Shown one piece after another: positions 1 through 7,411 of a DNA stretch of 64,000 nucleotides (the stretch's first letter is position 1; each line of letters opens with the position of its first letter). The notes under the pieces are model-generated. The model worked only from the letters and a program-made list of their open reading frames with translations, was not told the origin of the DNA and made no database searches. Both the position numbers and the translations under genes were made by a program. The stretch is from assembly GCF_042433955.1 (NCBI RefSeq), contig NZ_JBHLUH010000079.1, positions 1 through 64,000 on the forward strand, in the 5' to 3' direction. The DNA comes from Phytohabitans kaempferiae (GTDB lineage Bacteria; Actinomycetota; Actinomycetes; Mycobacteriales; Micromonosporaceae).

Positions 1-778
1 CCGTCTGCGCCACCGACAACTCGTACTCCCGAGGCGACAGCTCGTAGTCCACGAACGTGCCCGGCAGGATCGGCTCACCGCTGTGTCCGGAGGAGACCTC
101 GATGGCCGCCTCGCCGTGGTTGTTCTGCGGCTGGCCGGAGCTGGCGCGCAGCCCGTCGATGTGCGCCCGGAGCTGCTCGGACTGGTCGGCCAGCCGATCC
201 ACATCCGAACGGGGCAGGGTGAGCACGGTGCAGGGCGTGACCGCCTTGACCGTGTACTCCCAGATGCCGGCCGCGTCCACGATGGACTGTTCGCCGAAGT
301 AGTCGCCATCGGCGAGCGTGCCGAGCACCGTCTGGTCGCCGTACTGGCCGGTGCCCACCTTGCTGACCTTGCCATGGGCGATCAGGTACACCTGGTCCGC
401 CTGGTGTCCGAACTCGACGATCACGTCGCCGGGCGCGTACTCGTGCTGGTCGAACCGCTCGGCGAGCGCGACCAGCAGCTCGTCGTCCTCGACCCCGCGC
501 AGCGCGGGCAGCTCGCGCAGCTCCTGCGGCACCACGCGCACCTGCGCTCCGGTGTTGGTGAAGCTGACCCGCCCGTCGCCGATCGCGTACGACATCCGGC
601 GGTTCACCCGGTACACGCCGCCGGCCGCCTGTACCCAGGGCAGGACGCGGAGCAACCAGCGCGAGGAGATGCCCTGCATCTGCGGCGCGGACTTGGTCGT
701 CGTCGCGAGGTTTCGCGCCGCCGCCGTACTGAGGCTCTGGTTCGGTCGAGCGCCCTCGACGGATTCGGTCACGGTCAC
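1..778 (-). CDS. Family 2B encapsulin shell protein (N-terminal part, runs off the window)
   Basis: Open reading frame of 259 codons from a GTG at 778 (a second in-frame GTG lies at 772) to the window edge with no stop. The N-terminal arm has TTTKSAPQMQGISSRWLLR around residues 26-44. A cyclic-nucleotide-binding (CRP-like) domain covers roughly residues 93-190 and contains YFGEQSIVD. The last visible residues include ELSPREYELSVAQT, the start of the HK97-fold shell region typical of these proteins. Family 2B encapsulins form protein shells that load cargo such as cysteine desulfurase or terpene cyclases. About 470 residues is usual, so nearly half is missing here. The cargo gene is not visible and would lie to the left. 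It is transcribed away from the secreted-protein gene at 983. Confidence 0.85.
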   Translation of the reverse strand, partial: MTVTESVEGARPNQSLSTAAARNLATTTKSAPQMQGISSRWLLRVLPWVQAAGGVYRVNRRMSYAIGDGRVSFTNTGAQVRVVPQELRELPALRGVEDDELLVALAERFDQHEYAPGDVIVEFGHQADQVYLIAHGKVSKVGTGQYGDQTVLGTLADGDYFGEQSIVDAAGIWEYTVKAVTPCTVLTLPRSDVDRLADQSEQLRAHIDGLRASSGQPQNNHGEAAIEVSSGHSGEPILPGTFVDYELSPREYELSVAQT

Positions 779-982
779 TGCGCACACACCACCAATCGCA
801 AAATTGCGTAAAGGGAAGAAAAAGACGGCGCACGGCCGATGGGTTGGAAGCTATCAGCGCGTATTTGAGCCCGTACAGGGCTCGGAACCGCAGGTAATTC
901 GAACGGGTGGTTCGCCGTCATAGCCGGTCGCGGGGGCACGTCAGCCGGGCATAGCTCCGCATCCGAGTTAGGGAGAATGGCG

Positions 983-1444
983 ATGAAGAGGCGCAACCAT
1001 CTCGCGGGTCTCGGGCTCGGCCTCGTCGCGGGGGCGCTGGCCGCGCCGGCGCCCGCCCACGCGCGATCCACTGTGGAGCTGGTCGCCCGGCGGAGGAAGA
1101 TGACGCTGCCCGACCTGCCCGTGCCGGGGCTGACGTACATCGCGACGTTCGACCTGACCGACCCGGCCGGGGCCGCCGCCGGCGAGGCCGCCGCGTCCAC
1201 CTCCATCGTGGACGTCACGCTGGAGGGACCGGTGATCCTGAGCCAGGTGGTGCTCAGGCTGGCCGACGGCGAGCTGCACTACCAGCGGATGATCAACCGG
1301 TTCGGCGCCTACCCGCGCGCGGCGGTGGGCGCGGTGCTGGGCGGCACCGGCGTGTACGCGATCGCCCGCGGCGAGGTGAAGGTCACCTGGCCGAACCCGG
1401 ACACCATCAGGATCGTGGCCGCCCTGGTCGAACCCTCCATCTGA
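983..1444 (+). CDS. Secreted dirigent/allene-oxide-cyclase-like barrel protein
   Basis: 153 codons. An in-frame ATG at 977 directly abuts the ribosome site GGGAGA (971-976), so the ATG at 983, six bases further, is the better start. The N-terminus is a signal peptide (KRRNH, then a hydrophobic stretch ending APAHA around residue 28). The mature part is rich in alternating beta residues and carries AVLGGTGVYAIARGEVKV, which resembles the conserved GGTGxYxxARG turn of the allene oxide cyclase/dirigent barrel family. The fold assignment rests on that motif only and the substrate is unknown. The gene is divergent from the encapsulin gene; no functional link is shown. Confidence 0.55.
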   Translation: MKRRNHLAGLGLGLVAGALAAPAPAHARSTVELVARRRKMTLPDLPVPGLTYIATFDLTDPAGAAAGEAAASTSIVDVTLEGPVILSQVVLRLADGELHYQRMINRFGAYPRAAVGAVLGGTGVYAIARGEVKVTWPNPDTIRIVAALVEPSI

Positions 1445-1447
1445 CAG

Positions 1448-2071
1448 TCAGGCCAGGCGGACCGCGTCGAGGAAGCGCCTGGCCCGGTCGCTCAGCGCGC
1501 CCAGGTCACCGCCGTGCGGCGCGTCGCCGAGCAGCGGCGAGCCGACTCCCACGGCGACCGCGCCGGCCGCCAGATAGCCCCTCGCCAGCTCCGCGTCGAC
1601 CCCGCCGACCGGGACGAACGGCACATCCGGGAAGGGATCTCGCAGGGCCTTCAGGTATGCCGGCCCGCCGACCGAGGCCGGGAAGAGCTTCACCGCGGTC
1701 GCGCCTCCGCCGGTGGCGGCGATCACCTCGGTCGGGCTGAGCGCGCCGACCAGGGCGGGCAGGCCGAGCCGGGCCGCCTCCTCGACGCCGGGCCCGTATC
1801 CCGGCGTCACCACGAACGACGCGCCCGCCTCGGCCGCGCGCATGGCGTCGACGGCGGTGCAGACGGTGCCGGCGCCGAGCGGGGCGGCCGGTCCGAGCGC
1901 GGCGCGGACTCGTTCGATCACGCTCTCCGCGCCGGTGGTGGTCAACGACACCTCGACGAGTGGCACGCCCGCCTCGAAGAGCGCGACGACGCTCCGGATG
2001 GCCGCGTCGGCGTCCCCGCCCCGGACGATCGCCATCAGCCGGTATTGCTCCAGCAGTCCCCTGAGGTCCAC
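1448..2071 (-). CDS. 2-dehydro-3-deoxyphosphogluconate (KDPG) aldolase
   Basis: 207 residues from GTG 2071, preceded by AGGATGAAGG. A class I aldolase TIM barrel that cleaves KDPG to pyruvate and glyceraldehyde-3-phosphate (Entner-Doudoroff or hexuronate catabolism). The Schiff-base lysine is in TAVKLFPAS (K128) and the catalytic glutamate in LVEVSLTTT (E40). The phosphate-binding GAGTV (66-70) and PVGGV segments are present. Length is normal for the family. Longer in-frame extensions upstream would run into the RDD gene and look non-coding. It may instead be a 4-hydroxy-2-oxoglutarate aldolase, which shares these residues. No other sugar-acid genes are adjacent. Confidence 0.85.
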   Translation of the reverse strand: MDLRGLLEQYRLMAIVRGGDADAAIRSVVALFEAGVPLVEVSLTTTGAESVIERVRAALGPAAPLGAGTVCTAVDAMRAAEAGASFVVTPGYGPGVEEAARLGLPALVGALSPTEVIAATGGGATAVKLFPASVGGPAYLKALRDPFPDVPFVPVGGVDAELARGYLAAGAVAVGVGSPLLGDAPHGGDLGALSDRARRFLDAVRLA

Positions 2072-2112
2072 ACCTTCATCCTGCCCGCCGGTGCGGGCCG
2101 CCGGTGCCAGCG

Positions 2113-2475
2113 TCAGGTATTTACCACGATCGAGCCCGCCGCCCGGTCGTGCAGGCCGCGGCGGTGCCCGTCCATGATCAGAGCGGGGACGACCAGCGCG
2201 AGCAGCAGGCCGCGCAGCAGCGCCCGCGGGATGCCGATCCGGCCGCCGTCGTCGTACGCGACGCACCTGAGCCGGACCAACGCCATGCCGGGCGTCTGGG
2301 CGAAGAGGCCGACGAAGAAGGCATAGACGAGGACCAGCACGAGCACGGGCGGCCAGCCGTCGCGCAGCGGGTCGCCGAAGAAGTTGGAGACGAGCAGGCA
2401 GAGCACCCAGTCGATAATGAGCGCCCCGAACCGCTTGGCGAGGCTCGGCAGCTCGTCGGCCGGCTCGGTGGTCAT
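2113..2475 (-). CDS. RDD family membrane protein
   Basis: 120 residues from ATG 2475. The RDD domain begins with LAKRFGALIIDW around residues 12-23, giving the conserved R and D. Membrane segments lie near residues 17-34, 42-62 and 88-104. The conserved loop TPGMALVRLRCV carries the family's glycine and arginine. The C-terminus HRRGLHDRAAGSIVV matches the HDxxAGT-type ending. The molecular role is unknown. An RDD gene divergent from glnA is a common arrangement in actinobacteria, and the two share the GlnR-box-containing intergenic region here. Confidence 0.8.
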   Translation of the reverse strand: MTTEPADELPSLAKRFGALIIDWVLCLLVSNFFGDPLRDGWPPVLVLVLVYAFFVGLFAQTPGMALVRLRCVAYDDGGRIGIPRALLRGLLLALVVPALIMDGHRRGLHDRAAGSIVVNT

Positions 2476-2606
2476 GGTCGGCCAGCCTACGGGACACCTG
2501 TCCGCTTACCTCCCGCGGAGGTGGCCATCAGGTGTATGGTCCGTTCGGTGACCTGGTGACGGCCGAGTGGTGGAGTTTGTCACACGACACGCGCCCGAGC
2601 GCTGAC

Positions 2607-2622
2607 GTAACACGGCGGAAAC
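2607..2622 (+). promoter_or_regulatory. GlnR box upstream of glnA
   Basis: The sequence reads GTAAC, six bases, GAAAC, an exact match to the actinobacterial GlnR consensus gTnAc-n6-GaAAc. A further GACAC follows after another six bases (2629-2633), giving half-sites repeated every 11 bp. The box ends 121 bases before the glnA start, a sensible place for nitrogen control by GlnR. Binding itself is inferred. Confidence 0.7.
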
Positions 2623-2743
2623 ATTAGAGACACGCCCGGGCAATGGCACAGCCATACCGTCGCGACCAGCCAGCCAGCCAAGCGGCCGTGCCCGCCCTAA
2701 AGCAGCTCAGCGACGTAATAGCTCAGCGACGTGCCAGGAGGAC

Positions 2744-4171
2744 GTGTTGTTCGCCAATTCCGAGGAACTCCTTCGGTACCTCAAAGACGAGGGCGTCAAG
2801 TTCGTCGACGTGCGGTTCTGTGACCTTCCGGGCGTGATGCAGCACTTCAACGCCCCGGTCGAGTCGATCGACGACAGTCTTTTCACCGACGGCCTTGCCT
2901 TTGACGGTTCGTCGATCCGCGGCTTCCAGCAGATCCACGAGTCGGACATGCTGCTGCTGCCGGATGTTGCTTCCGCCTTCATCGACCCGTTCCGGGTGCA
3001 GAAGACGCTCGCGCTCAACTTCTTCATCCACGACCCGTTCACGCGCGAGGCATACACGCGTGACCCGCGTAACGTCGCCAAGAAGGCGGAGGCCTACCTC
3101 GCCGCCAGCGGCATCGCCGACACGGCCTACTTCGGCCCCGAGGCGGAGTTCTACGTCTTCGACTCGATCCGCCACGAGACCGCGGCCCACCAGGCGTACT
3201 ACTACATCGACTCGATCGAGGGCGCCTGGAACAGCGGCGCGGTGGAAGAGGGCGGCAACAAGGGCTACAAGACCGCCTACAAGGGCGGCTACTTCCCGGT
3301 GCCGCCGGTCGACCACTACGCCGACCTGCGCGACCAGATCGTGGCCAACCTGATCGGCTCCGGCTTCACCGTCGAGCGGTCGCACCACGAGGTGGGCACC
3401 GCCGGCCAGGCCGAGATCAACTACAAGTTCTCGACCCTGCTGCACGCCGCCGACCAGCTCCAGCTCTTCAAGTACATCGTCAAGAACACCGCCTGGGCCG
3501 CGGGCAAGACCGCGACGTTCATGCCCAAGCCGCTCTTCGGCGACAACGGCTCCGGCATGCACACGCACCAGAGCCTCTGGCTCAACGGTGAGCCGCTGTT
3601 CTACGACGAGACCGGCTACGCGGGCCTCTCCGACACCGCCCGGTGGTACATCGGCGGTCTGCTGCACCACGCGCCGTCGCTGCTGGCGTTCACCAACCCG
3701 ACCGTCAACTCCTACCGGCGCCTGGTGCCCGGTTTCGAGGCGCCGGTCAACCTGGTCTACTCGCAGCGCAACCGCTCGGCCTGCACCCGCATCCCGGTCA
3801 CCGGCAGCAACGCCAAGGCCAAGCGGGTCGAGTTCCGCGTGCCCGACCCCTCGGCCAACGTCTACCTGGCGTTCTCGGCGATGCTGATGGCCGGCCTCGA
3901 CGGCATCAAGAGCAAGATCGAGCCGCCGGAGCCGATCGACAAGGACCTGTACGACCTGCCGCCGGAGGAGTGGGGCAACGTCAAGCAGGTGCCCGGCTCG
4001 CTGCCCGAGGTGCTCAACTCGCTCGAGGCCGACCACGACTTCCTGCTCGAGGGCGGCGTCTTCACGCCCGACCTGATCGAGACCTGGATCTCGTGGAAGC
4101 GGGAAAACGAGGTCGACCCGATCCGCCTCCGCCCGACGCCGCACGAGTTCGAACTCTACTACAACGTCTGA
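2744..4171 (+). CDS. glnA: Type I glutamine synthetase
   Basis: 475 residues from GTG 2744, with a strong ribosome site CAGGAGGA (2735-2742). It makes glutamine from glutamate and ammonia using ATP and forms a cytoplasmic dodecamer. The beta-grasp N-domain has the latch segment FDGSSIRGF near residue 52. Catalytic and metal sites include the EAEFYVF and GMHTHQSLW motifs, and the ATP loop RNRSACTRIPV is present. The adenylylation site is Tyr403 in KDLYDLPPEEW, so this is the form controlled by GlnE, which is encoded 6 kb downstream. A GlnR box lies upstream and a strong hairpin follows the stop. Confidence 0.98.
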   Translation: MLFANSEELLRYLKDEGVKFVDVRFCDLPGVMQHFNAPVESIDDSLFTDGLAFDGSSIRGFQQIHESDMLLLPDVASAFIDPFRVQKTLALNFFIHDPFTREAYTRDPRNVAKKAEAYLAASGIADTAYFGPEAEFYVFDSIRHETAAHQAYYYIDSIEGAWNSGAVEEGGNKGYKTAYKGGYFPVPPVDHYADLRDQIVANLIGSGFTVERSHHEVGTAGQAEINYKFSTLLHAADQLQLFKYIVKNTAWAAGKTATFMPKPLFGDNGSGMHTHQSLWLNGEPLFYDETGYAGLSDTARWYIGGLLHHAPSLLAFTNPTVNSYRRLVPGFEAPVNLVYSQRNRSACTRIPVTGSNAKAKRVEFRVPDPSANVYLAFSAMLMAGLDGIKSKIEPPEPIDKDLYDLPPEEWGNVKQVPGSLPEVLNSLEADHDFLLEGGVFTPDLIETWISWKRENEVDPIRLRPTPHEFELYYNV

Positions 4172-4186
4172 TCGCAAGTCCGGGTC

Positions 4187-4222
4187 GTGAAGGCCGGCGC
4201 ACCTCGGTGCGCCGGCCCTCAC
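4187..4222 (+). terminator. Hairpin terminator after glnA
   Basis: An 11-bp perfect stem (4192-4202 with 4207-4217) closes a CTCG tetraloop and extends by four more pairs after one mismatch. It begins 16 bases after the glnA stop. There is no U-tract, as is common in high-GC actinobacteria. Confidence 0.75.
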
Positions 4223-4344
4223 GTCTACGTGGAGGCCCCACGAGCCCCGGAACGATCTGAGCTGCCGCGACGCCCGTCGCGGTCCGGGCCGCTGCTCCCG
4301 CAGCCTCGCCCTCCGCGGTTCACGACCCCTCCGGTCTGGCCGGC

Positions 4345-4515
4345 GGCGACGTCGACCTGACGGTCGGGTCCGACGAACTCACGGGCCTGGGCGATCGCGG
4401 CCGCGACCCCGCCGGTCACGAACGTGAACGGCGCCGTGCCCGCGTACTTCCAGCCGGTCGGCACCGAGTGCGTGACGACGAATACGGGGCCCGCCAGCGG
4501 CCGGCACGCCACTCG
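4345..4515 (-). pseudogene. Remnant of a dihydrofolate-reductase/RibD-family gene
   Basis: The reverse strand encodes CRPLAGPVFVVTHSVP and then FTFVTGGVAAAIAQAREF and VDVAAG. This is the central part of the RibD C-terminal/DHFR-like family (GRPLxGPVFVxTH, FTFVTDGxxxAxxQA, VxVxGG). The usual first ~50 residues and the C-terminal half are missing. The reading frame beyond VDVAAG turns into arginine- and serine-rich sequence unlike the family. It abuts another remnant at 4516, suggesting a deletion or recombination scar. Confidence 0.6.
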
Positions 4516-4700
4516 TCAGAGCAGGTGGCCGAGCCGCATGAACACGGTCTCGCCGGTGGACTCGTCGACCCCGTCGTTGTCGGTCACCGCGTACGTGCGA
4601 CCGTCACCCCCGATGGTGAGCCCCTCGACCTTGTCCTGCGTCCAGCCGTTGCCGGCACGCTGGGCAGCATCGATGCGACCAGCACGCCGGCGGCGAGCGG
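4516..4700 (-). pseudogene. C-terminal remnant of an esterase-like phytase-family gene
   Basis: Reading back from a TGA at 4516-4518, the reverse strand gives GNGWTQDKVEGLTIGGDGRT, then YAVTDNDGVDESTGETVF and MRLGHLL. This is the typical C-terminal end of the esterase-like activity of phytase family (beta-propeller secreted enzymes). Upstream of about 4690 the frame degenerates into arginine-rich sequence and no start or signal peptide is found, so only the last ~55 codons survive. The rest of the 4,701-4,791 stretch shows no gene. Confidence 0.6.
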
Positions 4701-4791
4701 TCCTATGTGTCTGCGCTTCATTCGCCTTGCGTACTGAGCGCGGCTGTCCGGCCGGTCAACGCCGGGCGACGCGCAGGCAACGCCGCCCTGA

Positions 4792-6204
4792 TCAAGCGAT
4801 CAGGGAGCGGACGATCTCCACGAACTCCTCGATGTCGGATTCGGTGGTACGCCAGTTGACAATCGCCGGCCGCAGGGCGACCCGCCCGCCGTACACCGTC
4901 GTGCCGGCGAAGACCCGACCGTCGGCGAGCAGGGCGGCACCGACGCGGCGGTTGAGGTCGTCCAGCTCCGCCTCGGGCGTACCCGGCGGGCGTACCCGGA
5001 AGCAGACTATGCAGAGCGGCACGTCGGCGAGGCGCTCCAGGTCGGGGGCCGCGTCGACCAGGGCGGCCAGGTGCTGGGCGAGGTCCAGGTGGCGCTCGAC
5101 CATCGCCTGGTACCCGGAGCGCCCGTACGCGGCGAGCGTGGCCCAGATCGGCAGCGCCCGGGCCCGGCGGGACGACTCGGGGCCGAGCAGCGCGTACCCG
5201 CCGCGCGGGTCGTCCGGCGCGGGCAGGTAGGCGGCGCCCGGCATGCCGAAGGCGGCCGCCAGGCGGGCCGGCTCGCGGAGGAAGGCGAAGCCGCTCTCGT
5301 ACGGCACGTTAAGCCACTTGTGCGCGTCGCAGGCGATCGAGTCGGCCCGTTCGATCCCGCTGACCAGCGGCGCGGTGCGCGGCGAGAGGGCGGCGAAGAG
5401 CCCGAACGCGCCGTCGACGTGCAGCCAGGCGCCGTAGCGGGCGGCCAGGTCGGCGAGGTCGGCCACCGGATCGAAGTCGCCCGCGTTCACCTCGCCGGCG
5501 TTCGCGATGAGGACCGCGGGCGCGTCCAGCTCGGCCAGCCGCCGTTCGATGGCGGCCAGGTCGACCCGGCCGATCGCGTCCCGGGCGTACACCTCGACCG
5601 ACTCCCGCCCGTGCCCCAGCATCTGGAGCGCCTTGCGCGAGCTGGCGTGCACGTACCCGCCGGAGAGCACCGGCATCCGGGGCAGCCCGACCAGGCCGTC
5701 CGCCGCCACGTCGGCGCCGTGCCGCTCGCCCCACCAGTGCGTGGCGGCGCCGAGGCCGGTGAAGTTGGCGAACGTCGCGCTGGCCACGAGCGCGCCGCCG
5801 TACCCCTCGGGGAGGCCGAAGAGGTCGCGCAGCCACCGCAGCGCGACGGTCTCCACCTCCGTGGCGAACGTGGAGGAGGCGCGGAAGGCGGCGTTCTGGT
5901 CGAGCAGGGAGGCGGTCCAGTCGCCGGCGAGCGCGGCCGGGGTCACGCCGCCGATCACGAAGTGGAAGAAGCGGGGGCCGGCGGAGTGCGTCGCGGTGGC
6001 CGTACCCACGGAGAGGAGCCGGCGCACGGCGGCGGCCGCGCCCTCCCCCTTGTCGGGCAGGTCGCCGGCGAGGTCGGCGAGGAGTGGCGCGGCGGCCGGG
6101 TCGTGGACCGGGCGGTCGGCGAGCGAGGCGAGGTACGGCCCGGCGGCGTCGGACACCTGGCGGAGCGCGCCTTCGCCGTCGACATCCAACAGTGGATCGG
6201 TCAT
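4792..6204 (-). CDS. PLP-dependent group II decarboxylase / aspartate aminotransferase-fold enzyme
   Basis: 470 residues from ATG 6204, which overlaps the stop of the upstream membrane gene as ATGA, so the two are translationally coupled. It belongs to the aromatic-L-amino-acid/glutamate decarboxylase family. Evidence is the FFHFVIGGVTPAALAGDW N-terminal region, the pyridoxal aspartate region LHVDGAFGLF, and the lysine in ACDAHKWLNVPYESG (about residue 295) that binds the cofactor. The SATFANFTGLGAATHWW segment forms the phosphate cup. The substrate cannot be told from sequence; tryptophan/tyrosine decarboxylase-like is possible. The remainder of the long reading frame upstream of 6204 is a shadow of the next gene. 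Confidence 0.85.
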   Translation of the reverse strand: MTDPLLDVDGEGALRQVSDAAGPYLASLADRPVHDPAAAPLLADLAGDLPDKGEGAAAAVRRLLSVGTATATHSAGPRFFHFVIGGVTPAALAGDWTASLLDQNAAFRASSTFATEVETVALRWLRDLFGLPEGYGGALVASATFANFTGLGAATHWWGERHGADVAADGLVGLPRMPVLSGGYVHASSRKALQMLGHGRESVEVYARDAIGRVDLAAIERRLAELDAPAVLIANAGEVNAGDFDPVADLADLAARYGAWLHVDGAFGLFAALSPRTAPLVSGIERADSIACDAHKWLNVPYESGFAFLREPARLAAAFGMPGAAYLPAPDDPRGGYALLGPESSRRARALPIWATLAAYGRSGYQAMVERHLDLAQHLAALVDAAPDLERLADVPLCIVCFRVRPPGTPEAELDDLNRRVGAALLADGRVFAGTTVYGGRVALRPAIVNWRTTESDIEEFVEIVRSLIA

Positions 6205-7391
6205 GCCCTCACAATGCGCTGACCATCGCCGGAAGCGGAGGACCAATCGGAAAGCCGTGGCCCGCCGGTCCGCTCGGGGATCGGCAGAAGGACGAGCAGG
6301 GCGATGCTCAGCCAGACGTACATGTTGCTGCCGACGAAGCCGCTCACGCCGGGCGAGCCACGCTCCCAGATCCAGACGAACCGGCTGATCAGCATGGCGT
6401 ACGCGAAGATCGCGAAGGCGACGAGCCGGCGGTTGCGCGCCTCCAGTGCCCGGTCGAAGAGCAGGATCAGCGCGGGCAGCAGCCACACCAGGTGATGCAC
6501 CCAGGTCACCGGGCTGACCAGGCAACCGATCACGCCGGTCAGAGCGAGCCCGGTGCGCACGTCGGCGTCGCGGACCCGCCACGCCCACACGACGAGCGTC
6601 AGCACGACCAGCACCAGCCACAGCACGGTGCTCGGATGCAGCGGGTCGAGCCGCGCCACCATGCCCTGGAGGGACTGGTTGGAGACGAACGAGAGCGAGC
6701 CGACCCGGTCGGTGTTCCAGAGCGCCTCGGTCCAGAACTGCCGGGACGCGTCCGGCGCCAGCGCCGCGGCCAGCAGCGTCGCGACCGCCGCCGTCGCACT
6801 CGCCGTGAACGCCGCCCACCAGCGGCGGGTCACCAGCAGGTACACGATGAAGATCCCGGGGGTCAGCTTGATCGCGGTGGCCAGGCCGATGCCGACGCCG
6901 GCCGCCTTGTGTCCCCGGCCGGTCAGCCAGAGCAGGTCGGCCGCGACCAGGAAGAGAAGCAGCGTGTTGACCTGGCCGAAGGTGAACGTCTCGCGCATCG
7001 GCTCGAACGCGGCCGCCAGGCAGAACGCGATCGCGAACGCGAACCACCGGGTCCATCCCTCGCGCCGGGCGATCGGGTCGACCAGCCACCACACGACCAG
7101 CCCACCGGTGACCACCGCGGCGGCGGCGCTGATCACGGCCGCGACCGGCCACGAGACGTACGCCATCGGCAGCATCGCGAGCGCGGCGAAGGGCGGATAG
7201 GTGTAGCCGTACTTGCTGTCGGGCTTGAGCCAGTCGTAGATCTGGCCGCCGTCGTGGACCCAGTAGTTGATCGCGCCGTAGTAGACCTTGAGGTCGAAGA
7301 AGTGGTGCTGGATGCTGGCGACGCTCAGGAAGGCGGCCGTCGCCAGCACGACGGCGACGATGACGGCGATCCTCCTGTGCACCTGTTCCAT
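6201..7391 (-). CDS. GT87-like polyprenyl-phosphate-mannose mannosyltransferase
   Basis: 396 residues from ATG 7391. A multi-pass membrane protein with about ten hydrophobic segments. The first extracytoplasmic loop has FDLKVYYGAINYW followed by KYGYTYPPFAAL, the acidic/aromatic loop signature of the DUF2029/GT87 family (GT-C fold, mannosyl transfer from polyprenyl-phosphate mannose to lipoglycans). LTPGIFIVYLL and WVHHLVWLLP are typical later segments. Its stop overlaps the start of the decarboxylase gene. Only 20 bp separate it from the divergent gene at 7412, so their promoters must overlap. Confidence 0.8.
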   Translation of the reverse strand: MEQVHRRIAVIVAVVLATAAFLSVASIQHHFFDLKVYYGAINYWVHDGGQIYDWLKPDSKYGYTYPPFAALAMLPMAYVSWPVAAVISAAAAVVTGGLVVWWLVDPIARREGWTRWFAFAIAFCLAAAFEPMRETFTFGQVNTLLLFLVAADLLWLTGRGHKAAGVGIGLATAIKLTPGIFIVYLLVTRRWWAAFTASATAAVATLLAAALAPDASRQFWTEALWNTDRVGSLSFVSNQSLQGMVARLDPLHPSTVLWLVLVVLTLVVWAWRVRDADVRTGLALTGVIGCLVSPVTWVHHLVWLLPALILLFDRALEARNRRLVAFAIFAYAMLISRFVWIWERGSPGVSGFVGSNMYVWLSIALLVLLPIPERTGGPRLSDWSSASGDGQRIVRA

Positions 7392-7411
7392 GCTGCCAGT
7401 ACTCTCTGCGC

